A DNA stretch of 64,000 nucleotides from Gracilibacillus boraciitolerans JCM 21714 (GTDB lineage Bacteria > Bacillota > Bacilli > Bacillales > Amphibacillaceae): the NCBI RefSeq assembly GCF_000521485.1, contig NZ_BAVS01000012.1, forward strand, positions 1 through 64,000. Direction: 5' to 3'. The notes beneath the pieces were generated by a model. It saw only the letters and a program-made list of their open reading frames with translations. It made no database searches and was not told the DNA's origin. Position 1 is the stretch's first letter, and the number at the start of each line of letters is the position of its first letter. The position numbers and the translations under genes are program-made. Positions 9,356 to 18,198 of the stretch are shown here, one piece after another.

Positions 9356-10425
9356 TTAATCTCGAGGATGATCTTTATTCTTATTTCTTTTCTCTTTATT
9401 AGCATGTTTCTGAGACTGTGATTTTTCATTCACTTTTTGATGATCTTTGTCATGGTTTTGTTTTTGGGCTTTTTTCTTTATTATGCTGTACTTTTTGGTC
9501 CTGTTTTTTATACTTTACCTGCTCTTTTATGTTCTGATCATGATTAGTATCATCTATTCGATTTACCTGATTGGGGGATTACCAGTGCATTTTCCTGTGT
9601 TCTCGTTACATTTTTTCCCTCATTATTAGCTGATTCCTTTTGCTCCATCTGGTTTATCGAAGTCTCTTCTTCCTCATTTTTATTATAATAATTTTGGATA
9701 AGTTCTATTTCTTCTTCATCTAATGAGGAAGTGGACTTCTTTTTTTCAGATGAAAGCTGTTTCGTTACTTCCGCTTTTTTGGAATGATCTATTGATTCCG
9801 CTGTTAACCGATTCATGGAAATTTGATCCTTTTCAGCCTGTATTCTTAATTCTTCTGGCACTTCATAAATGGCGACCGGATACCCTTTTTGTTGATAGTG
9901 TTGATTCAATTTTGCTTCAAATAGATCTTCTTCATGATGATCGTAAAAATAACTTACTGCAAATAAAACCGGTCGATCTCTGGCAGTCCCAAATTCCATC
10001 CGTGTACGTTCAATAATCTCATCGGTAAATGAGGTTATCGTTTGATTCTTTAGCTCAATGTTTTTTAATAGTGTTTCCGCGTCTTCATTAATTGCCTTCA
10101 CATCTAATACCCGATAGTTGTCATCGATCATAATATTTAAGCTTGGATTTATATCAATATTAATAACAGCGTATGCTTCCTCCTCCGTTAACCAAATATA
10201 TATCGGACTTATAAACAGCAGACAGATTACTACCATTGATGCTATCTTCCACTTTACATCTCTAATAACAGATAAATTGGAACCTTTAACCCTTCCTTTA
10301 GGTTGATATAAGGCTTCCATTCCGACTTGTTTTTCCTTAATTGGCCTTACTTTGTGGAAGACACCATTTTTATCCATCACAATGGAATAGCGCTTTTTAT
10401 GTTCCACAATCATTCCTTTTTTCAC
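9356..10425 (-). CDS. rsgI: Anti-sigma-I factor RsgI (C-terminal tail frameshifted)
   Basis: Transmembrane anti-sigma factor that restrains SigI. The N-terminal RsgI domain binds SigI (KKGMIVEHKKRYSIVMDKNG), a single membrane span follows at about residues 65-83, and an extracytoplasmic region contains AYAVINIDINPSLNIMIDD, typical of the family. As read it stops at 9550. Reading four instead of five C at 9574-9578, and removing one A near 9465, opens a charged tail (QKQNHDKDHQKVNEKSQSQK and onward) ending at 9356, the usual low-complexity RsgI tail. The start codon overlaps the end of sigI, where a C8 run (10433-10440) lies, so the pair is translationally coupled. Confidence 0.85.
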
Positions 10426-11155
10426 AGATCTACCCCCCCCTCGAGGTATTCTTTTATGTATTGATATTCTCCAGTAAGAATGATAAATACGGTTAAAATA
10501 TATTTACGGTTTCTTTCTAATGTCTTTTTACTAACTGGAACTACCTTTAACAGTTTTTTAATTGGCACTCGTTTTTTGATGCTTACGTACTCACTTAAAA
10601 TCGGATCTTTAACTAGTTGTTTAGCGGCAAAAACAGCTGATTCTCTTGCATCACGATGTTTCGGCGAGATTTCAGTTAACTCCTGAAAAGATATCTTATA
10701 TGCTTTTAAATGCTTTGCCAGTTCAATTATTTCCTGTTTTCGATACCATGATTCTTCATTCAGCTGAAATATTTTTTTAGCTTCCGTAATTTCCATTGGA
10801 CTATCTTCCAGCTCTTCTTCTTCACTTACATTGAGAGAAGGATAAATGTATTGACGTTGCTCTTTACGAATATGGTCAATCACTTTTCTTTTGATAATAA
10901 CCTTTGCAAAAGCAAGGAAGGATGAACCTTTTTCTTTTGAGTACAAATCTATCGCATCATTAAATGCAATCATGCCAACACTAAATTCATCATTATTCTT
11001 TTTAATATATCTTTTACATACTTCAGATACACATTTTGCTATAAAGGCTGATATGCCTTAATTATCTCATTTCTTAAACGTTCATCACCTCGCTGAATAT
11101 ATTCTATTTGATCTTCTAATATATCTTGTTTATCGATTAACTGGCTTTCTAACAT
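10422..11155 (-). CDS. sigI: RNA polymerase sigma factor SigI (frameshifted as read)
   Basis: Alternative sigma factor of the SigI group (heat-shock or cell-wall stress in Bacillus). The open frame begins inside the gene at GMIAFNDAIDLYSKEKGSSF. The missing N-terminus is present upstream in another frame from an ATG at 11155 (LESQLIDKQDILEDQIEYIQ, RGDERLRNEIIKAYQP); one extra T at about 11053 joins it to FIAKCVSEVCKRYIKKNNDE. This is therefore a single-base loss in a T run. The carboxyl part has the region 4-like segment KKRVPIKKLLKVVPVSKKTL. The C-terminal EGGVDL contains a G8 run that overlaps the start of rsgI. Confidence 0.85.
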
Positions 11156-11440
11156 ATCCAGCACCACCAGTCCATTATAATTTTCGTTATATCTAACTAT
11201 TTTTTGTCTGTATCATACTTTTTTTATAATTCACAAGTTTATTTTTTAGTCACTTTATACAGAATATAAAAGATTACTATTTGTATCTACCATCATTTGA
11301 TTACAAATCATTAAATTTTATTTTCAAAAAATAGTTATATATGCTCAATCTGATTATTTTGACTCAGAATACCTTAGAATTCAAAAGTATTAAGCTCCCT
11401 ATTTATACCTATTCCAAAAAAATAAACCTTTTTAAAAGGT
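11156..11440. other. Intergenic gap upstream of sigI
   Basis: AT-rich 285-bp gap between sigI and the protease gene, both on the minus strand. It must hold the sigI promoter; ATTATAATGG about 20 bases before the sigI ATG resembles a -10 element. The open plus-strand frame here has no ribosome site and looks like a shadow. Confidence 0.4.
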
Positions 11441-11442
11441 TT
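11424..11442 (-). terminator. Intrinsic terminator of the protease gene
   Basis: Inverted repeat AAACCTTTT / AAAAGGTTT overlapping the restored stop codon, followed by TTTATTTTTTT on the minus strand. Confidence 0.8.
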
Positions 11443-12257
11443 ATTGATTATCAGTATAATATTCAATTGGGACTGCTAACCCTATTCTTCCATGTCGTTC
11501 ATTATTTTGAGTGGCAAAAACAACAGCAATAACTTTACCATTCTGATCAATTACCGGACTTCCACTATTACCTCGGTATACTGGGGGCGTCTAACATATA
11601 GACAGGTTGATCCCAGCTTGTTAACTGAGTCATTCCAATCAAATCCCCCCCTTTATTGGCAATGCCATTAAAGCGTAATGGGTTACCAATACAATAAACA
11701 TCCTCTATTGGTGGCGTGGCACTCTTATTTGCTAGCGATAAATAAGGCAGATTATCTGCCTCTACTTGTAATAATGCTAAATCGATTTCCGGATAAACAT
11801 CTACTACTTCCCCGTTAAATAAACCTTCTTCTTTAAAGGCTACGGTAATTTTAAGCTGATCTTCAATCACATGATAATTGGTTAGGATATAACCATTCTC
11901 TGAGATGGAAAATCCTGTTCCTTTATTATTTTCTCCCTCAATTACCACGACTGCCTTGCGATAATCCTGGACGGTTTGATCTTGCATTAATTGAGCAGAT
12001 GTTTTGATAAACTCGAAAGCAGGTATCGAAAAAGTCTGAGGAAGCACTGCAATAACCTGGATAAACATGGCGATGGCAATCGACCAAATCGCCCATTTAA
12101 GAAAAGGTCGCTTCTTACTTTCCTCTGTTTCTTTTTGTTCCTTTTCCTTTAACTTCTGTCTTTCTTCCTGTACAAGTTCATACATTTCTTCCGGATCTAT
12201 TTCTTCATAAAGGTCTTCATCAATGATATCCCAATCTTTTTTATCTGAATCTTTCAT
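11441..12257 (-). CDS. Membrane-anchored trypsin-like serine protease (frameshifted as read)
   Basis: Single-pass membrane protein: an acidic cytoplasmic N-terminus with a Glu/Lys-rich stretch, a membrane span at about residues 52-72, then an extracytoplasmic S1C-type protease domain. The catalytic His is in LTNYHVIED and Asp in YPEIDLALLQ. The frame ends at 11568 just before the serine. Reading four instead of five bases in the run 11583-11587 gives APVYRGNSGSPVIDQNGKV with the catalytic Ser, then GRIGLAVPIEYYTDNQ and a stop at 11441. No PDZ domain is present, unlike HtrA. A G7 run at 11645-11651 adds one probable extra glycine (NKGGDLIG). Confidence 0.85.
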
Positions 12258-12384
12258 GTGTCACCTCACGATACTCAAGGTATTTCATCTCTATTATAAC
12301 ATGTTCAAAAGGTGTATTTATTGAAGGTTGCCCGAAGTTATTTTATATTAGTTAATAAGAAATAAAAAAAAGGGAGTGGCAAAC

Positions 12385-12930
12385 ATGTTACTAGATGAAA
12401 TTCTAGAGTATAATAAGCAATTTGTCGAGGATGAGAGCTATCAAAAATATGAGACAGATAAATTTCCTAATAAACGCGCAGTGATCTTTACGTGCATGGA
12501 TACACGTCTCGTGGAGTTATTACCGAAGGCGTTAAATATATCGAATGGTGATGTCAAAATGGTTAAGAATGCTGGTGCCATATTGAATGATCCATATGAC
12601 AGTACAATGAAGAGTATATTAGTTGCAATTCATGCTTTACAGGCAGAGGAAGTATTTGTAATTGCTCATCACGGATGTGGCATGAATGGCTTTAACACAG
12701 ACGATTTCGTGGATTTAATGAAAGAACATGGGATTGAACAGACTGAAATTAATAGTTTAGATAAGGACCCTAAAGAATGGTTAACAGGGTTTGATGATGT
12801 GAAAGCTAATGTTGAGCAATCCGTTCGCATAATAGATAATCACCCATTATTGCCTGAAGATATTCCCGTTCACGGATTAATAATAGATCCGGCAACAGGA
12901 AAATTAGACCTTGTCAAAAAAGGATATTAA
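12385..12930 (+). CDS. Beta-class carbonic anhydrase (YtiB-like)
   Basis: Interconverts carbon dioxide and bicarbonate. Zinc ligands fit the beta class: Cys37 and Asp39 in FTCMDTRL, His95 and Cys98 in AHHGCGM. About 181 residues, as in B. subtilis YtiB. The ATG at 12385 is chosen, eight bases after AAGGGAG; the GTG at 12376 overlaps that site and cannot use it. It is monocistronic and shares a bidirectional terminator with the convergent aldo/keto reductase. The frame is intact. Confidence 0.9.
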   Translation: MLLDEILEYNKQFVEDESYQKYETDKFPNKRAVIFTCMDTRLVELLPKALNISNGDVKMVKNAGAILNDPYDSTMKSILVAIHALQAEEVFVIAHHGCGMNGFNTDDFVDLMKEHGIEQTEINSLDKDPKEWLTGFDDVKANVEQSVRIIDNHPLLPEDIPVHGLIIDPATGKLDLVKKGY

Positions 12931-12956
12931 TATGACGGAACAAAGACGAACATTAA

Positions 12957-12987
12957 AATAAACAGTTACTTCGCAGCTTAGTTATTA
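12957..12987. repeat. Short interspersed repeat (copy 1)
   Basis: TAAACAGTTACTTCGCAGCT followed by TAGTTATT resembles the sequence at 18,073-18,100 with four transitions in 28 bases. Both are intergenic, downstream of or between genes. Confidence 0.45.
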
Positions 12988-13010
12988 AGATATACCTATT
13001 ATGTCTATAA

Positions 13011-13046
13011 AAACCAGTCCCATTCATTTTGGAATGGGACTGGTTT
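13011..13046. terminator. Bidirectional terminator between carbonic anhydrase and aldo/keto reductase
   Basis: Perfect 15-bp inverted repeat AAACCAGTCCCATTC / GAATGGGACTGGTTT with a T run on the plus strand and an A-rich flank for the minus direction. Confidence 0.9.
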
Positions 13047-13052
13047 TTTGTT

Positions 13053-13883
13053 TTATACGCCGTAATCGAATTCGTCAGGATGTGGACCGATTCGCTTGTT
13101 TTCATCCATGCTTTCCATTTTTTTCATATCTTCTGTAGACAATTCAAAATCAAAGATGTCGACATTTTCTTGTTGACGTTCTTTATGAACAGATTTTGGT
13201 ATCGTGATAATACCGCTCTGATATTGCCAACGGACAATGATCTGGGATGGCTGTTTATTATGTTTTGCAGCAAGCTCTTGCAATACCGGATGGTCAAAAT
13301 ATTGAGCCTTGCCCAATGGAGCCCAAGCCTCCACTTTAATATCATGCTTTTCACAAAAATCTCTTACTTCTCTTTGTTGTAATTGAGGATGTAATTCCAC
13401 TTGATTTACAACAGGTTTCACTTTCGCATCTTTTAATAGCTCTTCCATATGATGAGGTTCAAAATTACTAATACCAATTGCCTTTGTTTTACCTTCGTTA
13501 TATAAGTCTTCCAGAGCCTTATATGTTTCTTTAAATTTACCTGGCACAGGCCAATGCACAAGATATAAATCAACATAATCCATTTGCAGACGTTCTAAAC
13601 TCCGCTTAAAAGCTGCTTTTGTTTCATCATAACCCTGTTCATCGTTCCACACTTTTGTTGTCACAAAAATTTCTTCACGTGGTACATCGCTATCTTTAAT
13701 TGCTTGTCCCACACCTTCTTCATTAGCGTATAAGGATGCTGTATCAATATGACGATAACCCAGTGCCAGAGCAGATTTCACGGCTTGATATACTTCATCA
13801 CCCGCTTCTGCTTTGTAAACACCAAGCCCAATTTGTGGGATTTCTGTACCATTGTTTAATTTTAATACCGAGGTTAAGCTCAT
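13053..13883 (-). CDS. Aldo/keto reductase (2,5-diketo-gluconate reductase/glyoxal reductase group)
   Basis: NADPH-dependent carbonyl reductase with a TIM-barrel fold. The tetrad is visible: Asp and Tyr in RHIDTASLYANE, Lys in VTTKVWN and His in LYLVHWP. The C-terminal nucleotide loop reads IIVRWQYQSGIITIPKSVHK. The length of 276 residues fits YtbE/YvgN-type enzymes that detoxify methylglyoxal and related aldehydes. The start is placed at MSLTSVLKLNNG because AAGGAGG lies upstream of it and inside the longer frame. It is monocistronic and convergent with the carbonic anhydrase gene. Exact substrate cannot be told from sequence. Confidence 0.9.
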   Translation of the reverse strand: MSLTSVLKLNNGTEIPQIGLGVYKAEAGDEVYQAVKSALALGYRHIDTASLYANEEGVGQAIKDSDVPREEIFVTTKVWNDEQGYDETKAAFKRSLERLQMDYVDLYLVHWPVPGKFKETYKALEDLYNEGKTKAIGISNFEPHHMEELLKDAKVKPVVNQVELHPQLQQREVRDFCEKHDIKVEAWAPLGKAQYFDHPVLQELAAKHNKQPSQIIVRWQYQSGIITIPKSVHKERQQENVDIFDFELSTEDMKKMESMDENKRIGPHPDEFDYGV

Positions 13884-13963
13884 TTTTAGAAACGCCTCCT
13901 TCATTTGTTATCACTTACATTCCCTATTTTAGTAGATTAAAACTAATATAAAAAGTAAACTGC

Positions 13964-15043
13964 TCACTGTTTTGTTGCCTGTTGCTTAATAATCTCCATT
14001 ACTTTTTCTTTTGCTTCACTTGATCGATACTGATTCATTTTATCTTTTATTTGTAATTTATCTTTTTTTAATTGTTGCAGTGCCTTTCTCAATGTTTCTG
14101 TTGTTAATTGCTCTTCTTCGAGCACTTTAGCATATCCTTGTTTTTTGAATGAATCAGCGTTGACAATTTGATCCCCGCGACTTGCATTCCGCGATAATGG
14201 AATGAGTAACATTGGCTTATTTAATGCTAAAAATTCGAAAATAGAGTTCGCGCCAGCACGGGAACAAACGAGATCGGTTATCGCAAGTATATCCTTTAAT
14301 TCCTCCTGGACATATTCATATTGGACATAGCCAGGCTGTGCATAGCTTTCATCTACATTATCTTTCCCACATATATGTATTACCTGAAATTCTTCTAATA
14401 ATTGATCTAATCCTGCTCGAATAGCCTGATTAATCTTTTGTGAACCAGCACTTCCACCCATAATTAATAATACATTCTTTGTGGAATTCAGACCTGTTAG
14501 CTTAAATCCTTTTTCTCTTTGACCTGTATAAAGTTCCTCTCTGACCACAGCTCCGATCCATTCTGCTTTATCCTCAGGTAAATAATTTAGTGTTTCAGGG
14601 AATGTCGCCAATACTTTCTTTGCAAAAGGTATCGCCAGCTTATTGGCAAGACCTGGTGTGTAATCAGATTCATGAATAACAGCAGGTACCCCTTTTAATC
14701 GTGCAGCCACCAACACTGGAACTGAGACAAATCCACCTTTTGAAAAGATAACAGCCGGTTTCTTTTTGCCAATGATTCGGTGTGCCTGCCATGTACCTTT
14801 TACTACCTTAAATGGATCTTTAAAGTTTTCCTTGGAAAAGTAACGTCTTAGTTTTCCAGTGGAGATCGAATGATAGGTAACCCCTTTTAAAGGTTCGATC
14901 AGATCCTTCTCAATTCCATTCACAGAACCGATATAATCAACCGTCCAGCCTTCTTTCACAAACTCTGGGATAATAGCAAGGTTCACCATTACATGCCCTG
15001 CTGTTCCTCCCCCCCCGGTAAAAATAATTTGTTTGTCTTTCAA
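13964..15043 (-). CDS. murG: UDP-GlcNAc:undecaprenyl-PP-MurNAc-pentapeptide GlcNAc transferase
   Basis: Peripheral membrane glycosyltransferase that makes lipid II. The N-terminal lipid-binding motif, GGGT[GA]GH in all MurG I know, reads TGGGGTAGHV here because a C/G run of eight (15009-15016) encodes one extra glycine; five bases would give the normal motif. The C-terminal part has GGSAGSQKIN and the UDP-GlcNAc-binding region CSRAGANSIFEFLALNKP. 359 residues. It lies alone rather than in a dcw cluster and resembles the staphylococcal MurG subgroup (TGGGTVGHV). If the extra glycine were real, this essential motif would be altered, so it is a strong marker for an error. Confidence 0.93.
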   Translation of the reverse strand: MKDKQIIFTGGGGTAGHVMVNLAIIPEFVKEGWTVDYIGSVNGIEKDLIEPLKGVTYHSISTGKLRRYFSKENFKDPFKVVKGTWQAHRIIGKKKPAVIFSKGGFVSVPVLVAARLKGVPAVIHESDYTPGLANKLAIPFAKKVLATFPETLNYLPEDKAEWIGAVVREELYTGQREKGFKLTGLNSTKNVLLIMGGSAGSQKINQAIRAGLDQLLEEFQVIHICGKDNVDESYAQPGYVQYEYVQEELKDILAITDLVCSRAGANSIFEFLALNKPMLLIPLSRNASRGDQIVNADSFKKQGYAKVLEEEQLTTETLRKALQQLKKDKLQIKDKMNQYRSSEAKEKVMEIIKQQATKQ

Positions 15044-15114
15044 GTAAATCTTCCTTTCTTATTACATTATTTATGTTATAATCCTTCTACTATCTATGAA
15101 AAGGAAGTACCACT

Positions 15115-16473
15115 ATGTATCCAACAAAAACATTAAAAGAAAAAATACGCCTCTTTATGATTATACTTATACCCATTCTAATCACGCAAGTAAGTATGTA
15201 TGCGATGAATTTCTTTGACACAATTATGTCAGGGAAAGCAGGTGCAGCTGACCTTGCCGGTGTTGCCATCGGTTCCAGCTTATGGGTACCTGTTCAAATG
15301 GGAGTTGTTGGCATATTGATGGCGATGTCTCCTATTGTAGCACAACTGACAGGTGCTAATGCACATGAAAAAATTCCGTTTACCGTTCAACAAGGTATGT
15401 ACTTATCGATAGCACTCGGTATAATCGTCACGATCATTGGTGCATTTCTTATTGATCCGATTCTTTCAATGATGGAACTTGAGGAACGCGTTCGTCATGT
15501 AGCTAAATATTATATTATTACGATTGGATTAGGAATGATTCCTTTCTTTGTTTATAACTTATTGCGTTCATATATTGATGGTCTTGGTCATACACGAACA
15601 TCGATGGTTATTATCCTTATCTCGTTACCATTAAATATTCTATTTAATTATATATTTATATTTGGGAAACTAGGCTTACCAGCTTTCGGTGGAATTGGCG
15701 CAGGGATTGCCTCTGCCTTAACGTTTATTATTAATCTGATATTATCAATTTTAATTGTTCATCACATCCGTCCATTTCGCGAGCATCGTATATTTAAAAC
15801 ATTTTTAAAACCTTCCTTAAAGGAATGGTTTGATCAGTTAAGAATTGGTATACCAATCGGCTTTTCCATCTTTTTTGAAGTAAGTATTTTTGCTGCTGTC
15901 ACTTTGATGTTAAGTGTTTATAACACCAACACCATTGCTGCCCATCAAGCTGCCATAAACTTCGCATCTTTTTTGTATATGATACCACTAAGCATCGCTA
16001 TGGCTCTGACTATCGCCGTTGGATTTGAAGTTGGGGGGGCCAAACGAATACATGATGCAAAAGTGTATTCTTACTTAGGTATTACTTCTGGAATAATTAT
16101 TGCGTTTATTGCAGGTTCAATTCTATATCTATTCGATGATCAGGTAGCACGGTTATACAGTGAAAATCCCGAGGTAATCGCGCTAACGAAACAGTTTTTA
16201 TTCTATGCAATCTTCTTCCAATTCGCTGATGCCTTTGGTGCCCCGATTCAAGGAACATTGCGCGGTTATAAAGATGTTAATATTACGTTCTGGATGTCGC
16301 TTGTTTCTTATTGGTTAATTGGGCTGCCAAGCGGTTGGCTGCTTGCTAATTACACTAATTTGGATGCGTTCGGCTATTGGTTAGGATTAATCATCGGTTT
16401 GTCTGCTGGAGCAATTACCTTATTTGGCAGGATGCAGTATTTACAAAGAAAATTGATTCGTAAATATTCATAA
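15115..16473 (+). CDS. MATE family efflux transporter
   Basis: 452-residue inner-membrane exporter with about twelve membrane segments and two homologous halves, of the multidrug and toxin extrusion family (sodium or proton coupled). The N-terminus (FMIILIPILITQVSMYAMNF, then DTIMSGKAGAADLAGVAIGS) and the second half (HQAAINFASFLYMIPLSIAM) are typical of the NorM/YeeO branch. The ribosome site AAGGAAG is nine bases before ATG. A G7 run at 16033-16039 makes VGGAKR where relatives have VGAKR, in the segment following the seventh or eighth helix. It is divergent from murG and convergent with the aldehyde dehydrogenase. Confidence 0.92.
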   Translation: MYPTKTLKEKIRLFMIILIPILITQVSMYAMNFFDTIMSGKAGAADLAGVAIGSSLWVPVQMGVVGILMAMSPIVAQLTGANAHEKIPFTVQQGMYLSIALGIIVTIIGAFLIDPILSMMELEERVRHVAKYYIITIGLGMIPFFVYNLLRSYIDGLGHTRTSMVIILISLPLNILFNYIFIFGKLGLPAFGGIGAGIASALTFIINLILSILIVHHIRPFREHRIFKTFLKPSLKEWFDQLRIGIPIGFSIFFEVSIFAAVTLMLSVYNTNTIAAHQAAINFASFLYMIPLSIAMALTIAVGFEVGGAKRIHDAKVYSYLGITSGIIIAFIAGSILYLFDDQVARLYSENPEVIALTKQFLFYAIFFQFADAFGAPIQGTLRGYKDVNITFWMSLVSYWLIGLPSGWLLANYTNLDAFGYWLGLIIGLSAGAITLFGRMQYLQRKLIRKYS

Positions 16474-16483
16474 TATATTTCTA

Positions 16484-16522
16484 AATTTAAAGGAGTAGCG
16501 TCAGCCGCTACTCCTTTAAATT
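16484..16522. terminator. Bidirectional terminator between MATE pump and aldehyde dehydrogenase
   Basis: Perfect 17-bp inverted repeat AATTTAAAGGAGTAGCG / CGCTACTCCTTTAAATT with a five-base loop; the right arm contains the stop codon of the dehydrogenase. Confidence 0.85.
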
Positions 16523-17935
16523 CATTACTATTAAGCGTTCTTCTGTCATTTCTTCAATCGAGTATTTTGGTCCTTCTTTACCATTTCCGCTGTCTTTCAC
16601 TCCACCGTATGGCATTAAGTCTACACGATATTGGGACCCATCATTGATCATAAAACCGCCAACTTCAACACGTTTTGCTGCATAAAAGGCTGTATCAATA
16701 TTTTGTGTAAAAATACCACCTTGCAATCCATAATCAGACTGATTAACTTCTTTAATACATGATTCTAAATCATTGTATGTGATAACACTTGCTATTGGCG
16801 CAAATACTTCTTCACAAACAACGCGCATATCTTTGGTTACATCAGTTATAACAGTTGGCTCTAATAATGCTCCGTTTCGTTTACCGCCGTGTGCAATGGT
16901 CGCACCATTATCCACAGCTTCCTGAATCCATTCCTCAGCACGTTTTGCTTCATCCTCAGAAATCATTGGTCCTACATCTGTCTCAGCATCTGTTGGATCG
17001 CCAATTTTTAAAGCCGAAATTTGTTCCTTTAATTTTTCCATGAACAAGTCTTTTATCGAATCATGAACGTAAATTCTTTGTACCGAAATACAAACTTGAC
17101 CAGCAAAAGCAAAGGAATGTGCAGCTAATGTTTTGGCTGCTAAATCTATATCTGCTTCTTTATCTACAATTACTGGGGGGGAATTATTGCCTAATTCCAG
17201 AATTAACCGGTTAAGACCTGTATCTTGTTTTAACTTCAATCCGATTTCAGCACTTCCAGTAAATGTGTATAAAGCAATCCGTTCATCTTTCATCATTTGA
17301 TTTCCTACGGTTGAACCAGATCCTACTACAACCTGCAGTAATCCTTTAGGTAAGCCAGCCTCGTCTAAAATCTGAGCTAACCTTAAAGAGGATAACGGCG
17401 TCTTACTTGCCGGCTTTAACACGACTGCATTTCCCGCTGCAAGCGCTGGTGCTACTTTATGTGCTACTAAATTAAGCGGAAAGTTAAATGGACTGATTGC
17501 TCCAACTACACCTACCGGAACCTTTATTGTAAAAGCCAATCGATTCTCTGAACCTGATGCAGCTTCAACTGGCACTCCTTCACCATGAATCCGTTTCGCC
17601 TCTTCTGCTGCTACTAAAAACGTCTCAGCTGAACGATCAATTTCTGAACGTGCTTGTTTTAATGGTTTACCAGCTTCTTTAGTGATCAGCATCGCTAGTT
17701 CATCTTTTCGTTCGGCGATTAACTGAGATGCTTTGTGTAAAATTTGATAACGTTTCGCTGGAGAAAGCTTTTCACGTTCAAATGCACTTGAGGCACTTGA
17801 AATTGCCTTATCAACTGTTTGTTCATCCGCTTTAGCTACTTCAGCATAAACTTCCTGTGAGTATTTATCTAACACTTCTAATTTGTCTTCTGTATCGATC
17901 CAATTGCCGTCTACAAAGATTTTAAATTGCTTCAT
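16508..17935 (-). CDS. NAD(P)-dependent aldehyde dehydrogenase
   Basis: 475-residue soluble enzyme of the aldehyde dehydrogenase superfamily. The catalytic Cys is in FAGQVCISVQR and the general-base Glu in LILELGNNSP. The AGQVCISVQRIYVH pattern is usual in the lactaldehyde/sulfolactaldehyde-type branch, so the substrate may be a short hydroxy-aldehyde, but this is inference. A G7 run (17175-17181) gives NNSPPVIV where the family reads NSPVIV or similar, next to the catalytic Glu, again one residue too many. The frame is intact. It is monocistronic and ends in the shared terminator hairpin. Confidence 0.88.
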   Translation of the reverse strand: MKQFKIFVDGNWIDTEDKLEVLDKYSQEVYAEVAKADEQTVDKAISSASSAFEREKLSPAKRYQILHKASQLIAERKDELAMLITKEAGKPLKQARSEIDRSAETFLVAAEEAKRIHGEGVPVEAASGSENRLAFTIKVPVGVVGAISPFNFPLNLVAHKVAPALAAGNAVVLKPASKTPLSSLRLAQILDEAGLPKGLLQVVVGSGSTVGNQMMKDERIALYTFTGSAEIGLKLKQDTGLNRLILELGNNSPPVIVDKEADIDLAAKTLAAHSFAFAGQVCISVQRIYVHDSIKDLFMEKLKEQISALKIGDPTDAETDVGPMISEDEAKRAEEWIQEAVDNGATIAHGGKRNGALLEPTVITDVTKDMRVVCEEVFAPIASVITYNDLESCIKEVNQSDYGLQGGIFTQNIDTAFYAAKRVEVGGFMINDGSQYRVDLMPYGGVKDSGNGKEGPKYSIEEMTEERLIVMNLKE

Positions 17936-18072
17936 TATTAAACACCTCTATTTTCGAATTTAGCATTTATTTAAGGATAAATAAAATCTAATATTTATAC
18001 ATTCTTTCTCCTTAATGTTATTCCACTTTCCATAGATTTTAAACGTTCAATGAAAGATGCCAGAATATCAAA

Positions 18073-18103
18073 CTAAACAGCTACTTTGCAGTTTAATTAT
18101 TTT
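18073..18103. repeat. Short interspersed repeat (copy 2)
   Basis: TAAACAGCTACTTTGCAGTT followed by TAATTATT, related to 12,957-12,987. It lies in the 263-bp gap between the aldehyde dehydrogenase and nupC, in which I otherwise see only the nupC terminator. Confidence 0.45.
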
Positions 18104-18159
18104 ACCCAACATTTTAGTTTGTAATAAATTGTTGTGCTGCTTAAATCTCGATCTATATA

Positions 18160-18192
18160 AAAAGGCCAGATATCATAATACCTGACTTTTCT
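18160..18192 (-). terminator. Intrinsic terminator of nupC
   Basis: Inverted repeat GCCAGATAT / ATACCTGAC (with G-U pairs) followed by CTTTTTATATA on the minus strand. Confidence 0.65.
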
Positions 18193-18198
18193 GTGTAT

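Noticed and set aside
11341-11532. Small plus-strand gene between sigI and the protease
   Set aside because: No ribosome site, and its right half is antisense to the restored 3' end of the protease gene.
16508-17935. Calling the aldehyde dehydrogenase gapN
   Set aside because: The sequence supports the superfamily but the AGQVCISVQR pattern fits other branches better; the substrate cannot be decided by eye.
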